From Amaurobius ferox (taxonomy: Eukaryota > Arthropoda > Arachnida > Araneae > Amaurobiidae): a stretch of DNA of 64,000 nt. The notes under the pieces are model-generated. The model did no database searches, was not told the DNA's origin, and was given only the letters and a program-made list of their open reading frames with translations. A program made the translations under genes and the position numbers. This document shows positions 21,148 to 32,598 of the stretch, piece by piece. Position 1 is the stretch's first letter, and the number at the start of each line of letters is the position of its first letter. The stretch spans positions 61,490,826-61,554,825 of the forward strand of contig OX578138.1 in the NCBI GenBank assembly GCA_951213105.1. The letters run 5' to 3'.

Positions 21148-22448
21148 TGTGACACAGTTCGGAAATGAGTCACGGCAAAGAATCACATCCGGGGTTTAAT
21201 TACAATCTCTCTCCGCTCTAGTAGAGCAATTATCTGCGAGGATGAATTTGGAAAAAACATGAAAGCTACTTCAATTGCTTCATTTTTAATTTTACTACTC
21301 GTATTGCAAATGTGTCAAATTCAACTTGCGAGATTTTTAGTTATATTTTCGGCCGATAGGTGGCGGAAAATGTAAAGCGTTTTTATTTTGATTCTTCCGT
21401 AGACTCACGTCCGGGTTTGAGGAGTGGATTGTCCCAGAAGCGTTCTCGAGTGGATCACTCCGGAAGCGTTCCCCGTCAAACACTCACTCTGTTTTATTAT
21501 AAATAGATATGAACAACGAAACAAATTCATTGGTATTTTGCGTAATGAATTTATCTTCTGTGGCTGATTTTCTCTTGTTTTTTAAAACTGTCTCTGGCAC
21601 TCACTCTTTTGAAGGCATCTCGGAAAATGCAGATCAATAACTGAGTGGTATTATGAAAGTAATCTTTAGATTATTTATTAAAAAAAGACATAACTTACAG
21701 CTCAGAAACTATTAAAAAAAGTCGTTGATCATTTTCTATCAAATATATGTTCTACACGATATTAATGCTTGGTATTGTGGCTAAAACTTCATGAATAAAA
21801 AGCGTATTAAAAGAAAATAAACTTGAAAATTATTATAAATCAAACATAGCTGGGATATTAATTTCTCGAAGCCAAATAAAGTTACAACTTAGCAAATTTC
21901 ACCTCCGGCAGAATGGTTATGTAGGGAGGGCGCTGCGATCGCGCGCCTTAAAGATCTGCATATTAAATCTGTCAAACGTAACAAATTTTGTCAATGCTAG
22001 TGCTGTTCTCGGAGAGTTAAAAGGCGTCAATCAGTTCATTAATGCTTACCGCTTTACTGGGAGCTTGATTTCAATTCTTGGAATTTATCTCAAATTTTTC
22101 AATCATATTTTGAAACATACGTGAAAAGTTTCACAGTTTATAAAATATAAAATCGTATAAATATTTTCCATCCATATTGATAGATACTAACATGTTGATG
22201 TTGTACTGAAAATAGTCCATACAAATTGCCTGCCTGTGCTGAAAATTCCGCTATTACGATCCTAAACTGAGTCTGTCATGAAATTACAGAAACGAGATAA
22301 TTTTATGTCAATGTTAATATAAATTATTAAAATAATAGTATATTTATTTTTTAGTGTTTTCTGTGCTTAACGTAAAATTGGCTACATTTATTTTGATTTT
22401 GTGAAAACATTAAATGTTTTTATTATCACATAGTTAGCTAATTTTTAT
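21148..22448. other. Region between the array and the 789-aa gene
   Basis: It begins TGTGACACAGTTCGG and resembles an LTR-type end, but no partner was found. 21.9-22.1 kb is a little richer in GC and may hold the promoter and first non-coding exon of the downstream gene. No TATA box or first exon can be fixed by eye. Confidence 0.35.
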
Positions 22449-22468
22449 TAATATTTTTTTTATTACAG
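22449..22468 (+). other. Candidate 3' splice site before the 789-aa gene
   Basis: A pyrimidine-rich run ending TTTTTTTATTACAG precedes 22469. The ATG of the coding frame follows 70 bases later at 22539, so 22469-22538 would be the 5' untranslated part of the coding exon. The upstream exon and donor were not identified. Confidence 0.45.
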
Positions 22469-22538
22469 ATAGTCAAAAACGAGAAAATCTTGATAGATAT
22501 TTCATTTGATAATCTTCTGAAAAGTAGCAGAACTGAAA

Positions 22539-24908
22539 ATGAATGGAAGCAAGCAGAATATTCTAAAGAAATTGATTGAAGGCTACGTGCCAGCACCGCC
22601 TTCCCTCGAAGAACAGGCTATTTCAAAGCTAGCCATTCAGTTATGTCAAGACGTTGAACTAAAGAAATATATCCTATTTCAGTCGGGATTGTGTAAACAT
22701 ACTATTACTAACAAGGAATGGGACATTTTAATTGAAAAGAGATTATCTGTGTTGTTTGAAAGACTCGCTCTACCTCTTGCTTTTAAGAATATATTGACTG
22801 TTCGCATAAAGTCAGTAGCTCTGCAGTTGTTCATTTGGAATAGGAATCAAACCATGTTTAATTTTTCTCCTAATTTTGCTGACAGTCTTTTGGAGGCTTC
22901 TGATTGGACAATTGAAATGAGACTTGACGAAAAGAAGATTGCAGAACGTTTAGTTCAAGACGAAAGAATACCCGTCAGCCAACGCTATAAAATGGCATGT
23001 ATGCATTGTTTAAAATTATTTATTCATTCATTATGGGATCAAATTTCTCCTGAAAGCCGCGAAGATTTTTGTCAATATGAAGAATCTAAATTAGTTAACC
23101 GATGGTCTAACCAATTATCCGTGGGAGTAGAGAAATTGATTCCGAGTTGGGATCAATTTTGGTATCGTTTATTAAAATGCGCATTGAGAGAAGGTTCAAG
23201 ATCAACTGTGTTTCAATGCTGGGATGAATTGCACATAAGTGTAAAACAAGCTGTCCTTATAAAAGCTGCTATGACAGTCGTTTCACTGATTTATGGAATA
23301 GAAGGGTGGGAAAAACCAAATGTTTTTATGTATGTGAAACGAATAACATTGCCAGAACCTTACATTGATATTCTGTTCTTTCTGTTAGCTCAGATGTCTG
23401 AGGTGCAAATGATTGCATTTTTTCAAAAAGCCTTACTAAACGCACACCATAATGTACTTGCATGCTTTATACGATGGCCTTACCTGGATCTTTTGATTCC
23501 AACTATTAAAAAGTTGTGGGAAATTTTGCCTAAGGCCCACTACAGACGTATTTTATTGACCCTAGCAAACCATTATTCCGAAAAAACTCACGATGCTAAA
23601 AGAAAAGGTTATGTGGATTTTGATTATGGAAAATTAATGATAGAGTTATTGAAAGAAACTCCTGAACATTTCAAGCGCTATGTATTTAGTAATAATTACC
23701 AAAAAAATATTAAGCTTGTTAAAGAAGGCAATATACTATTGACTATGCTCAATAAGAAGCCACTCACGATTCAAAATATAAAAATATTTCAACATATTTT
23801 GAAATATGTTACAATGGAAGAGAAAATATCATTTTTAAGATCAAAGAGTGGAGAATTATTTTGTTGCCATTTGGCTTCGCAAGAAAATTGGGAAGTACTT
23901 AACTCTGTGCTGGGGGAATATTTACCTGAAGATAAAATAGCCTCATTTAAAAAACAAATTTTAAGATCTGAAGCAGGACAAGGTACATGTTTTGAGATGC
24001 TACTCCATGTTAATAAAGATTGCTTGATCTCATGGTTAGACTGGGGATTTCCATCAAGACAGGAAATTTTTCAATTTATTTTAAAAATATTTTTTAGAGG
24101 TGACAGGTTTCAGTTTGATGTTATTTGCGATTTTGGAATCGACATAAATTGCTTAGATAATGTAATTAACAGGTTTTCTCCATCGGAAGATGACGGAAGG
24201 AAATTTAAAACACAATTCATCAAAAAACATTCGAGGGATGTGTGTTGTCATTTTATAATCAACTCTAAATGGCAAGAAATTGACGAATTTCTCACCTGGG
24301 GCTTTCCATCGGAATATGTTAGAGAAAGATTTAAAACATGGTTTGTCAGGGAATACGCTATAAAGATGTGCGAATATCACGTATACCACTCAAATTTTCA
24401 GGATGTTGAGCCGTTTCTATCTTGGTGTTTTCTATCAGTAGAAGCTGCAGAGCAGTTTAAACAGGAATTATTTTTCTTTTCCGGAGTATTGATGCAATGT
24501 ATGTTATTTCGTTGTAATACGCGGGATTTTGATACACTTATCAAGTGGCTCAAATTGAGTCCAGAGGCCACACTAAAATTTAAAAGGGAAGTTTTTTTCA
24601 GTTCTCATACTTTAAATTCTATATTTGAAATGATTTCATGTCGTGCAAACTGTGTTACATATAAAGAACTTTCAAACTATACGCTGGAAAAAACTGCGCT
24701 TATTTTAAAATGGGGACTCATCGATGTAGAAAGCGTAATGGCTTTTAAATACATATCTAAAATGCATTTTAAAAATTTCTCTTTCTCTAGTATAGCGGTC
24801 AAACAGTGGGTGCAGCAAAACTGGGATCAATTGCTTACCGATACTCTTGCCAATCTAGCAACAGAAGGGGAAACATTAGACACAAATTCAAAATTGAAAC
24901 ATGTTTAA
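22539..24908 (+). CDS. 789-aa protein with ~42-residue helical repeats, function unknown
   Basis: An intact single-exon coding frame from ATG 22539 to TAA 24908. No signal peptide, membrane segment or catalytic motif was recognised. The C-terminal half is repetitive: segments starting near residues 567 (CCHFIINSKW), 610 (CEYHVYHSNF) and 653 (CMLFRCNTRD) each run through an aromatic-rich block (FLTWGF, FLSWCF, LIKWLK), then S-x-E and an FK pair. Spacing is 42-43 residues, and a fainter copy starts near 440 (CCHLAS). The pattern resembles stacked helical pairs in ankyrin-type or other alpha-solenoid proteins, but the ankyrin signature is absent. I take it for a lineage-restricted arthropod gene; a binding role is only inference. 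Neighbours on both sides are repeats. Confidence 0.85.
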   Translation: MNGSKQNILKKLIEGYVPAPPSLEEQAISKLAIQLCQDVELKKYILFQSGLCKHTITNKEWDILIEKRLSVLFERLALPLAFKNILTVRIKSVALQLFIWNRNQTMFNFSPNFADSLLEASDWTIEMRLDEKKIAERLVQDERIPVSQRYKMACMHCLKLFIHSLWDQISPESREDFCQYEESKLVNRWSNQLSVGVEKLIPSWDQFWYRLLKCALREGSRSTVFQCWDELHISVKQAVLIKAAMTVVSLIYGIEGWEKPNVFMYVKRITLPEPYIDILFFLLAQMSEVQMIAFFQKALLNAHHNVLACFIRWPYLDLLIPTIKKLWEILPKAHYRRILLTLANHYSEKTHDAKRKGYVDFDYGKLMIELLKETPEHFKRYVFSNNYQKNIKLVKEGNILLTMLNKKPLTIQNIKIFQHILKYVTMEEKISFLRSKSGELFCCHLASQENWEVLNSVLGEYLPEDKIASFKKQILRSEAGQGTCFEMLLHVNKDCLISWLDWGFPSRQEIFQFILKIFFRGDRFQFDVICDFGIDINCLDNVINRFSPSEDDGRKFKTQFIKKHSRDVCCHFIINSKWQEIDEFLTWGFPSEYVRERFKTWFVREYAIKMCEYHVYHSNFQDVEPFLSWCFLSVEAAEQFKQELFFFSGVLMQCMLFRCNTRDFDTLIKWLKLSPEATLKFKREVFFSSHTLNSIFEMISCRANCVTYKELSNYTLEKTALILKWGLIDVESVMAFKYISKMHFKNFSFSSIAVKQWVQQNWDQLLTDTLANLATEGETLDTNSKLKHV

Positions 24909-25168
24909 CATGGAATTTTAATATTGTTGCTGTAAATTAATTCTTAATTTGTTAAAATATATCGATATGTTTCTTCTCTTACTTGTAGCGTACCTAAATA
25001 ATATGTTAGAGATGATATTTATGATTTTGAAATATTTATGTAAAATCCAAGAATAAGGATTTTGAGTTATAGTTGAACAATTATTTTAAACTGTACCTAT
25101 TCAATTTAAAATATTTTGAATTGCAAAATTGTGACTTATAAGAGTGTAATAATTAAGAGTATGTTCTT

Positions 25169-25174
25169 AATAAA
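25169..25174 (+). other. Candidate polyadenylation signal AATAAA
   Basis: AATAAA lies 261 bases after the stop of the 789-aa frame, with AT-rich DNA between. It is a plausible 3' end for this transcript. Confidence 0.45.
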
Positions 25175-27415
25175 AGATTTTATGCTAAAGTTAACAGTAC
25201 TGCAATTAATTGAGTAGCATTATGTTAATTAATATTCTATTACAGGAATTCGCACTGAAGATAAATATTAGTGGGTTTTAATAGCTGCAAACTACGCATT
25301 ATGTTTAATGTTATAACGATCAATAAGTTACGATATTATGGCCATGTTAATTATGAATAAATTAATAAGTCTAGAATCTCAACTTAAGTTCATTTTTTTT
25401 TACTGCGCCCCAATATGTGTGTCAATAAATTGTGTTTTTTGTTAAGTAGCGATGTGATGACGCGATGATCTGAGACAACTTTCACACCAGGGATGAAACG
25501 GAACTCAGAAATTACAGATATTTTACTTTTAGCCGAGAGCACCGAACCTGGGAAATGCCTCAAATGTCCGTGGCAAGTCATTGGGAATAAAAAAAAAATA
25601 ATTCACAAATACTTCAACAGTATTATGCACCTTGCTCTACATATTTCGGGTGAATTAGACGACCTAGGCAGTGACATACGATAAGGTTTACATTAGCATA
25701 GCTGGAAGAACCAAAGATAGTGTAGCGAGAATGCGAAATCACAGAATTAGCAGTGCCGGGATTTAAAAAAAAAGAAAGTTGTTACTGGATTGCAAATGAA
25801 ACCTGCGAATTAATTTGAAGGAAGAGAGCGGTCACGAAGAGTCAAGCTTGTAGTGAAATGTCAATTACATGTTGATGAAATGCGTGCAGCTGAGTTTTAA
25901 ATCCTTCGTTCAACCAAGGCTAAACTCGATCTTACGGATCGAGTTTAGCCTTGGGCTGCAACGTTGACGGCAACCCCGTTTGACGGCAACCCATCCGTCT
26001 CTATATCTCAGGGTTGCAGGAGAAATCGAGTTCAGCCTTGGTTCAACGGCCTCGTAGCGCCATCTCATGGGGAATACATAAATTATATTTATACAATGGA
26101 TATTAACTTTTCAGAAATTTAAATAGTTGGAAATTATAGAGCGAAGGATGCTTCGGACTCGATCGGCTCACCAATGTAGTGAGAACGCGAAACCACCAAT
26201 TTGGCAGTACTATGTTTGCTTCCCAGGGTCGAAGCGTGGTAAGCCAGCATCGTAGTGGTGATCGAAAAACCTTCCCAGTTTAAGGCATTTAATAGTGATA
26301 AGAATTCTATTTTTCATTACCAGTGCTAAATGATGATGGTAAGTTTTATTAGCTGCTAACATAAATTGCTAATTTTAGCAAATTCTATATTTTCTAATTT
26401 TCAATACGCGTCAGTTTCTATAATAGAAACTATTGAGTTTCTCACCATGATAAATATCATATAAAGTCATAACTTGCTATTCCTTAACGTTATTGCAAAG
26501 TTTACACCTAGAAGGAAGATTCAAATCACTTCCGTTTAAAGCAATCAGTCAATTTTAGAACTAAGTTTTCAAGAGCGCCCCGGTTCAGTTTTCTGCCAAG
26601 CCTTATTAAAAACAGGTAAAATGTGTTTAGAGGGCTCTATAAACAATTTCTTTAGGTCCCAAATCAATGGGCATGTACCCAAACATTCTGCACAAATACA
26701 AGTTTTTAGTAGAAGTCTAAAACCCTTAGTTACCTTTATCTATCCTTTATTGTTTTCTTTATTTTTTGAGATCATTTGAAAAGTATAGCAGCTACATCAC
26801 TGTAAACTTTAAGGTCGAATGAGATTTATGTGGTTTTATATCACATCAGCCGTCGGATGTACTCTGCTACTTTTCCGTAAGTATAGCAGCTTCAAAATTT
26901 AATTGGCTTTATAATTCCTACATTCTGCTTTGTATCAATGTGAATTTGTATCAATGAAAATTTCCTGCAAAATGTTGTGATTTTTCACTTCGTAGTTCAC
27001 ACGGTCGAAAAGTTCTATACATAGTAATTGCATTTTTTTGGCATTTATATTTTTTTAAACACCGGTAATAAAGTGAATGTCAAAACTACTATTCCACTAC
27101 AACTCCTTGTACCATATGGGGCGCTCAGCTAAAATGATTAACAATGATTTTATACGCTCCATTATTTTAAGACGCAAAATTGGGGTTTGGAGAGAGCAAT
27201 TTTAGGTTTTGCTCAGAAAACGTACGTCTACTCAGATTATTTACATAGAAACAATATTAAATAATCTATTTGTATATAAATCTTCCCTTTTTGCCTTTTA
27301 AAATATATGTTTGCCGTAATACATAAATCCAGATTTTGCAGCTCCCCAAACAGTGAATTATAAATAAAATTGGCATCACGTCTGATTTCATCCAGCAGAA
27401 ACAGCAAGCACACAA
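25175..27415. other. Intergenic stretch, no gene supported
   Basis: AT-rich, with only short unconvincing frames. It contains a perfect hairpin (25914-25954), a third inverted piece of the same word near 26028-26048, and two loosely similar segments near 25700-25760 and 26150-26250 (TAGTGAGAACGCGAAACCAC-like). Confidence 0.55.
25914..25954. repeat. Perfect 18-bp hairpin, 5-base loop
   Basis: CCAAGGCTAAACTCGATC pairs exactly with GATCGAGTTTAGCCTTGG around TTACG. A related single arm (ATCGAGTTCAGCCTTGG) recurs near 26030, after two GACGGCAACCC direct repeats. Confidence 0.9.
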
Positions 27416-27469
27416 CTATAATAGAAGGTCTTTATTTCACTTCTTTAAGACGTAGAAAACTTAAAAAGG

Positions 27470-27506
27470 CCAGAGCGCTTTTGATCGTAAATACGCTCTT
27501 CATCAG
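27470..27506 (-). ncRNA. Hammerhead-ribozyme-like remnant
   Basis: Read on the minus strand: CTGATGA (27506-27500), then GAGCG, loop TATTTA, CGATC, then AAAA and GCGCTCTG. A hammerhead core needs CUGAUGA, a stem II and GAAA. Stem II here is GAGCG/CGATC with one mismatch, and GAAA has become AAAA. Hammerheads are known in the terminal repeats of Penelope-like elements, and this one lies on the 3' side of such an element. Stems I and III were not resolved, so it is probably a decayed copy. Confidence 0.4.
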
Positions 27507-27980
27507 TGGCTACATGGAAATAGGAATGATCGTTCATATATAGACCAGAAAAGGTGACAAATTTGCATAAATACAATTATCAATAAACTTACGTTTATCT
27601 AAGGAGAATCCAAAAATACAAAATATTTTGCACAGATTCAAAAAATCGAGCATAAATCGCGAAAAGAACAGTAAAAATTTCCAATTTTATTACAGAATTT
27701 TCAAATTAAAAAAAAAATTTTAAATTCAAAAAATTTAAAAAAAGGGGGCAGTCAGGCCCAATCCCCGAGAGTATGACGTCAAAGATAACTATGAAGAGAC
27801 TTGAATTGCATGGAGTCGAGAATGAGTCGTCAAGCATAACTTAAAATCCGAACAGGGTCAAAATTACAAATCGACTCGCGGTAAACATAAATAAAGAGGG
27901 ACTCAAAAAGGAGAATATTACGAGGATTATTACAACGCATAAGAAGGAAAGTTCTTTCAAAAATGGGCCGCAAATTTTCT

Positions 27981-28454
27981 TTAACAAAAAAATGAGCAAG
28001 GGCCGTAGAAAGTACTACCTTTGACATCCCTAGCATGTTCTGTCAAACGGATACCAATAGTACGTTTTGTACTGCCAATATAAAACTTAAAGTTACCATC
28101 GATGGACAACAGAGGAACCACATACACTCCAGCAAAGCTTTTAAAGTCATCCTTATCACTCAGCTTATCAGACCGAATCCGGTTAAATAAAGAAGAAACA
28201 TTAGAGTGAGCACGCCTGAAACCAAATGCAGAGCAGAACTGAATAAAGGGACGGAAAATCCTAGGATGGTACGTGAAACTAGATTTATGATTCAAACGAT
28301 CTTTTAAAGAAATAAGTTTACTATCAATTTGAGAAAATTTACGGCGAACATGGGAAAAAACCTTATGTATAAATTCAAAGGAATAGGCAGCCTCATAGCC
28401 AAGATTGAAAATAAAATCAATTTCGTCACTTAAAGTAGAAAAAGAAGAACACAC
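27981..28454 (-). pseudogene. GIY-YIG endonuclease domain of the Penelope-like element
   Basis: 157 codons open on the minus strand. The domain signature is near the end: GVYVVPL at residues 109-115 and FYIGSTKRTIGIRLTEH at 124-140, i.e. the GVY...YIG pair with the following conserved Arg. The first part (GYEAAYSFEFIHKVF) is the linker found between reverse transcriptase and endonuclease in this family. The frame differs from the flanking reverse-transcriptase segments, and the expected catalytic Glu region is lost or out of frame. Confidence 0.8.
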
Positions 28455-28499
28455 GTTAAAAGCACGATTTAATAAGCGTTAAAAGAAGCTTTTTTAGAA

Positions 28500-29648
28500 G
28501 AAAAAGGATGTTAATAATTAGCAGGAATACAGGAATTAGTAAAAGACGGTTTACGGTAAACAGAAGAGTCAAAATCAACAGGAGAACGGGTTACCAGAAC
28601 ATCAAGAAAAGGCAAAGAACAATTATTTTCTTGCTCAACGGTAAAATTAATCGAAGGGTAAAAACCATTAACCTTGGACAAAAGAAGAAGGGGATCATTT
28701 AAATCACCATCCCAAATAATAAAAACATCATCAGCAAAACGGCACCAAAGAGAGGGGGGTGGGGGTTGGGTAAAAAAGGCAAATTTTCATTCTCTAGCTC
28801 CTGCAAGACCGCCTCTGCCAAAATACCAGATAGAGGGCTATCCATAGGGAAACCACAATTTTGTAAATAAATATTATCACAAAAGCCAAAATAATTTGTC
28901 TCCTTAACAATGTACAAAGCAGAAGTTATTGCGTCGATAGTAGGGATTTTAAAATTATGATTTTGCAATTTTTAAACTATAATTCCAATAGGGAATGGTA
29001 GGAAATAAAGAGACAATATCAAAACTGTGAAGGGTACTATTGGGATTAAGTTTAGTTTTAAATAAAACATTAATAAATTTTTCAGTGGAACTTATAGAAA
29101 ACCTATGGTTATTAAAAAAGGGTTTTAAGAAAAAGGCAAGGGATTTCTCTAAAAAATAAGTAGGTTCCACTACATTTAGAAACAATAGGACGCATGGGAT
29201 GGTTAGGTTTATGAAGTTTTATTTGACCAAAAATCTTAGGGAGTTGATGAGATGTACGAAAAATCGCAGATTTAACATTGGGAGGAAGATCATTACATTT
29301 TTTTTTAAGTTTTGCGGTCTTAGCATTAATCATATAGATCGGAAATTTTTTGACCTGGTTACATTCCATCTCGTCAATACACTTCTGCATTGAATGCACA
29401 TAATCAGATTTATTAATAAGAACAAGTTTCTTAGTCTTGTCAGCAGATAAAATGACAATATCAGGATTAGATCTCAGTTTCTTAATTTCTGCAAGTTCAG
29501 TATTTAAAACAATATCAGAACTAAAATGTCTATATTTATATTTATTTTTAAGTTTATTCACATTTTGAAAAGCAGTAATTGATCGATACATAATAAAACG
29601 GCCACGATCTCTATGGCCCTGAGTAACGTTAAGAAGGGCATCCTCCAC
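28500..29648 (-). pseudogene. Reverse transcriptase of the Penelope-like element, broken
   Basis: Segments in three minus-strand frames carry reverse-transcriptase blocks in the right order. 29648-29112 has ILSADKTKKLVL and GQIKLHKPNHPMRPIVS. 29185-28955 has STLHSFDIVSLFPTIP. 28968-28699 has GFPMDSPLSGILAEAVLQELE minus its last few residues. The catalytic FADD is coded at 28729-28741 in a frame that then runs to about 28510 (LPFLDVLV, VYRKPSFTNS). The HKPNxPxRPI block and the FADD form are typical of Penelope-like enzymes. At least three frame changes make it non-functional. Confidence 0.85.
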
Positions 29649-29749
29649 AGAGGGAATTAAGTTAATAAAACTGGAATTATTACTGGGATATGCAAACTTC
29701 AGAGAGGCCCTAAGTTTGCATATGGGATAATCAAATATATGGGAAATAT

Positions 29750-31215
29750 ATATATGGGATAATCAAATATATGGGAACTATATGGAGAATTCAAGACATT
29801 GTAATATTTAAGGAAGTAGTTAAAATGAATAGGTGCACTGAATCATCAATGAATGCAATTCTTGGGAGATATTTTAAAACAGGAAAGTGCAAAATACTGA
29901 AAGCCTCACAAGCTAAGTAACCACTAAGTTGTGCCCCTAAGTTGTGCACAGATGTGTCATGCAAATGTGTGACATGGATGTTCTTACCAAAGTCTTATAA
30001 AAGTATATTCCAAAGAATGGAATCCATATTATTTTTAATAGTATACAGGGTTATTTCAAAGAATAATCTAAAATGTTATTTATTCGAAAATAGCAAGATC
30101 CATTTTTATGTAGAAATAGTACGTGCATGTCACACATTAAAAAAATGATTGCATACCATTTCTAGTTTAGAAAATAACATGTATTGTATTTGAAAATCGC
30201 ACGATCCATTTCTACAAAGAAATTGCATGTTCGATTTTATACTTTAAAAAAAAAATGATACTTGCATATTATACATTAGAAAAAAATTGGCACTAAGATA
30301 CCATTGAGTGAGTGAATTCAATAGACGACTAATGATTTTTAGGGTACTTGGATAATTTCGGTATAAATGGATCTGTTTAATTATGTTAAGTACATTGCTA
30401 ATTAATTGTTTCAAAGTTAAGACACTGATGAGAGAATTTTGTGACAAATTTTCAGTGTTAGGGTTTTAATGATGTTAGCGACGATCATTAATTTTTGCCG
30501 CTAAGTTACTAATGATTGAATGAATTTTAATTGAGTTATAAAAATGCGTTGAATTTTAAGGACGACGATCAAGAATTGGGTTCTGTGTTAAAATAGTGAT
30601 TATTTTTTTTTTAAATTAAATAATAGATTCCAATATGAAAAATCGAATGTTTACTGAATGCACAGTCTGATTATTATCCTTTTTTTGATGCTGGGATATT
30701 AATGACTTTTAATTGAGTTACAAAATTGAGGTAAATTTAACCGTAAAGAGTGAAACTGAATGCTCAGTGTGATCATTATCCTTTTTTTGATGCTGGGATA
30801 TTAATGACTTTTAATTGAGTTATAAAATTGAGGTAAATTTCACCGTAAAGAGTGAAACTGAATGCACAGTGTGATCATTATCCTTTTTTTGATGCTGCGA
30901 TATTAATGACTTTTAATTGAGTAATAAAATTGAGGTAAATTTAACCGTAAAGAGTGAAACTGAATGCACAGTGTGATCATTATCCTTTTTTTGATGCTGG
31001 GATATTAATGACTTTTAATTGAGTTATAAAATTGAGGTAAATTTAACCGTAAAGAGTGAAATAATGTATCTCATCCATGATTTTAAAGATATAGTGCACT
31101 GTATACGATTTAACCATTTTTAAAGTGATGGATGTAGTTTTAACATCGAGGTTTAGAATTTAACAAGCTAAGGAATACGAATCGAACATTTTCACAGACA
31201 TGGGTGTACCCAAAA
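29750..31215 (+). repeat. Left inverted arm
   Basis: Pairs with 34521-35655. It starts after two direct copies of a 24-bp word containing GGGATAATCAAATATATGGG (29721 and 29754). Confidence 0.75.
30654..31061. repeat. 102-bp tandem repeat, four copies
   Basis: Units begin with CTGAATG at 30654, 30756, 30858 and 30960, an exact 102-bp step. Each includes GATGCTGGGATATTAATGAC and TGAGGTAAATTT. The copies are nearly identical, so the expansion is younger than the divergence of the two arms. Confidence 0.95.
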
Positions 31216-32590
31216 ATTTTACCATTTTACCGAATTGTTTGGTTAGCGAATGTTTGGGGAACTAGAAGTTTTTTTTTAATCTTACACAAGGCCTAAGACG
31301 CCTTTATCGCTTAAAATTGTGACATTTAAATGAAATTTAGCAAAAATTACTCGACATATAGTGTATGTTCGAGGAATTAAAAGTATGTGTTTTCGAAATT
31401 TCAAGAAATCTAAGACCCTGAAATTTCACTACTTTAGTGAATTGTTTGGTTCTTAGCATATGTTTGGGAAACTAAGAGTGAATTTTTTTAATGTTACATA
31501 AGCCCTAAGACTCCTTTATCGCTTAAAATTGTGAAATTTTAATGAAATTTGCAAAAATTGCCCAATACCTAGTGAATAATTACCGAATAAGAGATATGTT
31601 TTTAATGTTATAACAACATCTATAGCACGAATTTTAGGGGAATATAATGACACTTAACAATTTTTTAAGGATATGTGATTGGCAATCTTGAATTTAAATG
31701 AAAGAGTGATCCTCTGGGGTAAGTGCAGTGCATTCTAATAACATTAAAATATGAAAGATACGCAATTACTACTTTAAAAGAAATATGTTATGAGTTTTGA
31801 TATCTCATTGCGAGACATTATTGACATACAAATGGGGACATCGTGATTTTGCGGCTGCAAGTGTACCATAAAATCATTCAATTCTTAACGGATGAGCACA
31901 TTTGAATGTACATATTTAAACAAAGTGTGGAAAATGATTGGACGAAACTGAGATCTGAGACAAAATTTTACACTTCCTACAGAATAAATCCCAAATTCAT
32001 AGACTTTGACGAAACTAGAATCGAATTTTCACCGATTTTTAGAGATTGAAACACCAACATTCTTTATGAATCTTTATACTTTTAGAGAATGGAACATGAC
32101 TTAGCATTTATTTTTAATGAATAATGGTATATAATTTCAAAATTTTAACATTGATCATAAATTTTATGATTTAAACTCTGTAAAGTGTAAATATCGTTCA
32201 TTACGAAACCCACACTGTAGACATTTGTTATGATTCGAATAAATATATTTTTAATTTTTTTTTATATTTTATTTTAAAAAGCGATATTAGTAAACAGTTA
32301 CTCTTGAATATATAGATACATAACCTACAAGCACATAGCATTTTTAAATTGAACATGTTAAAAATGAGTTGATGAACGTAAATAAGGAGTTCAGTTTGAA
32401 AGATAAAAATCCGTTTAATGAATCTATTCTTCATAAAATACACAGTAACCATTATTTGTTGCACCATTCTTTGTTGCATTATTTGTTGCCATTATTTGTT
32501 GCATTAACCATTATTTAAACAAATAAGTTAAAATAATTTCCTTATCACACATTCATAGTCCTCTGATTTGAATGACTTGAAAAAATTTCG
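31216..32590. other. Left interior of the inverted-arm element, no gene
   Basis: 31214-31590 contains two diverged copies of a ~230-bp unit (GAATTGTTTGGTT, CCTTTATCGCTTAAAATTGTG). The rest is AT-rich without recognisable coding sequence. Confidence 0.5.
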
Positions 32591-32598
32591 ATCTTACC

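Larger units (their letters stand above)
27420..29700 (-). mobile_element. Decayed Penelope-like element
   Basis: On the minus strand a reverse transcriptase (29648 down to about 28500) is followed by a GIY-YIG endonuclease (28454-27981). This order defines the endonuclease-bearing Penelope-like elements. The frame changes at least four times, so it is dead. The 3' side at about 27470-27540 contains a hammerhead-like motif as expected of Penelope terminal repeats. The 5' side stops near 29690, next to an inverted pair of AAGTTTGCATAT words. Borders are approximate. Confidence 0.85.
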
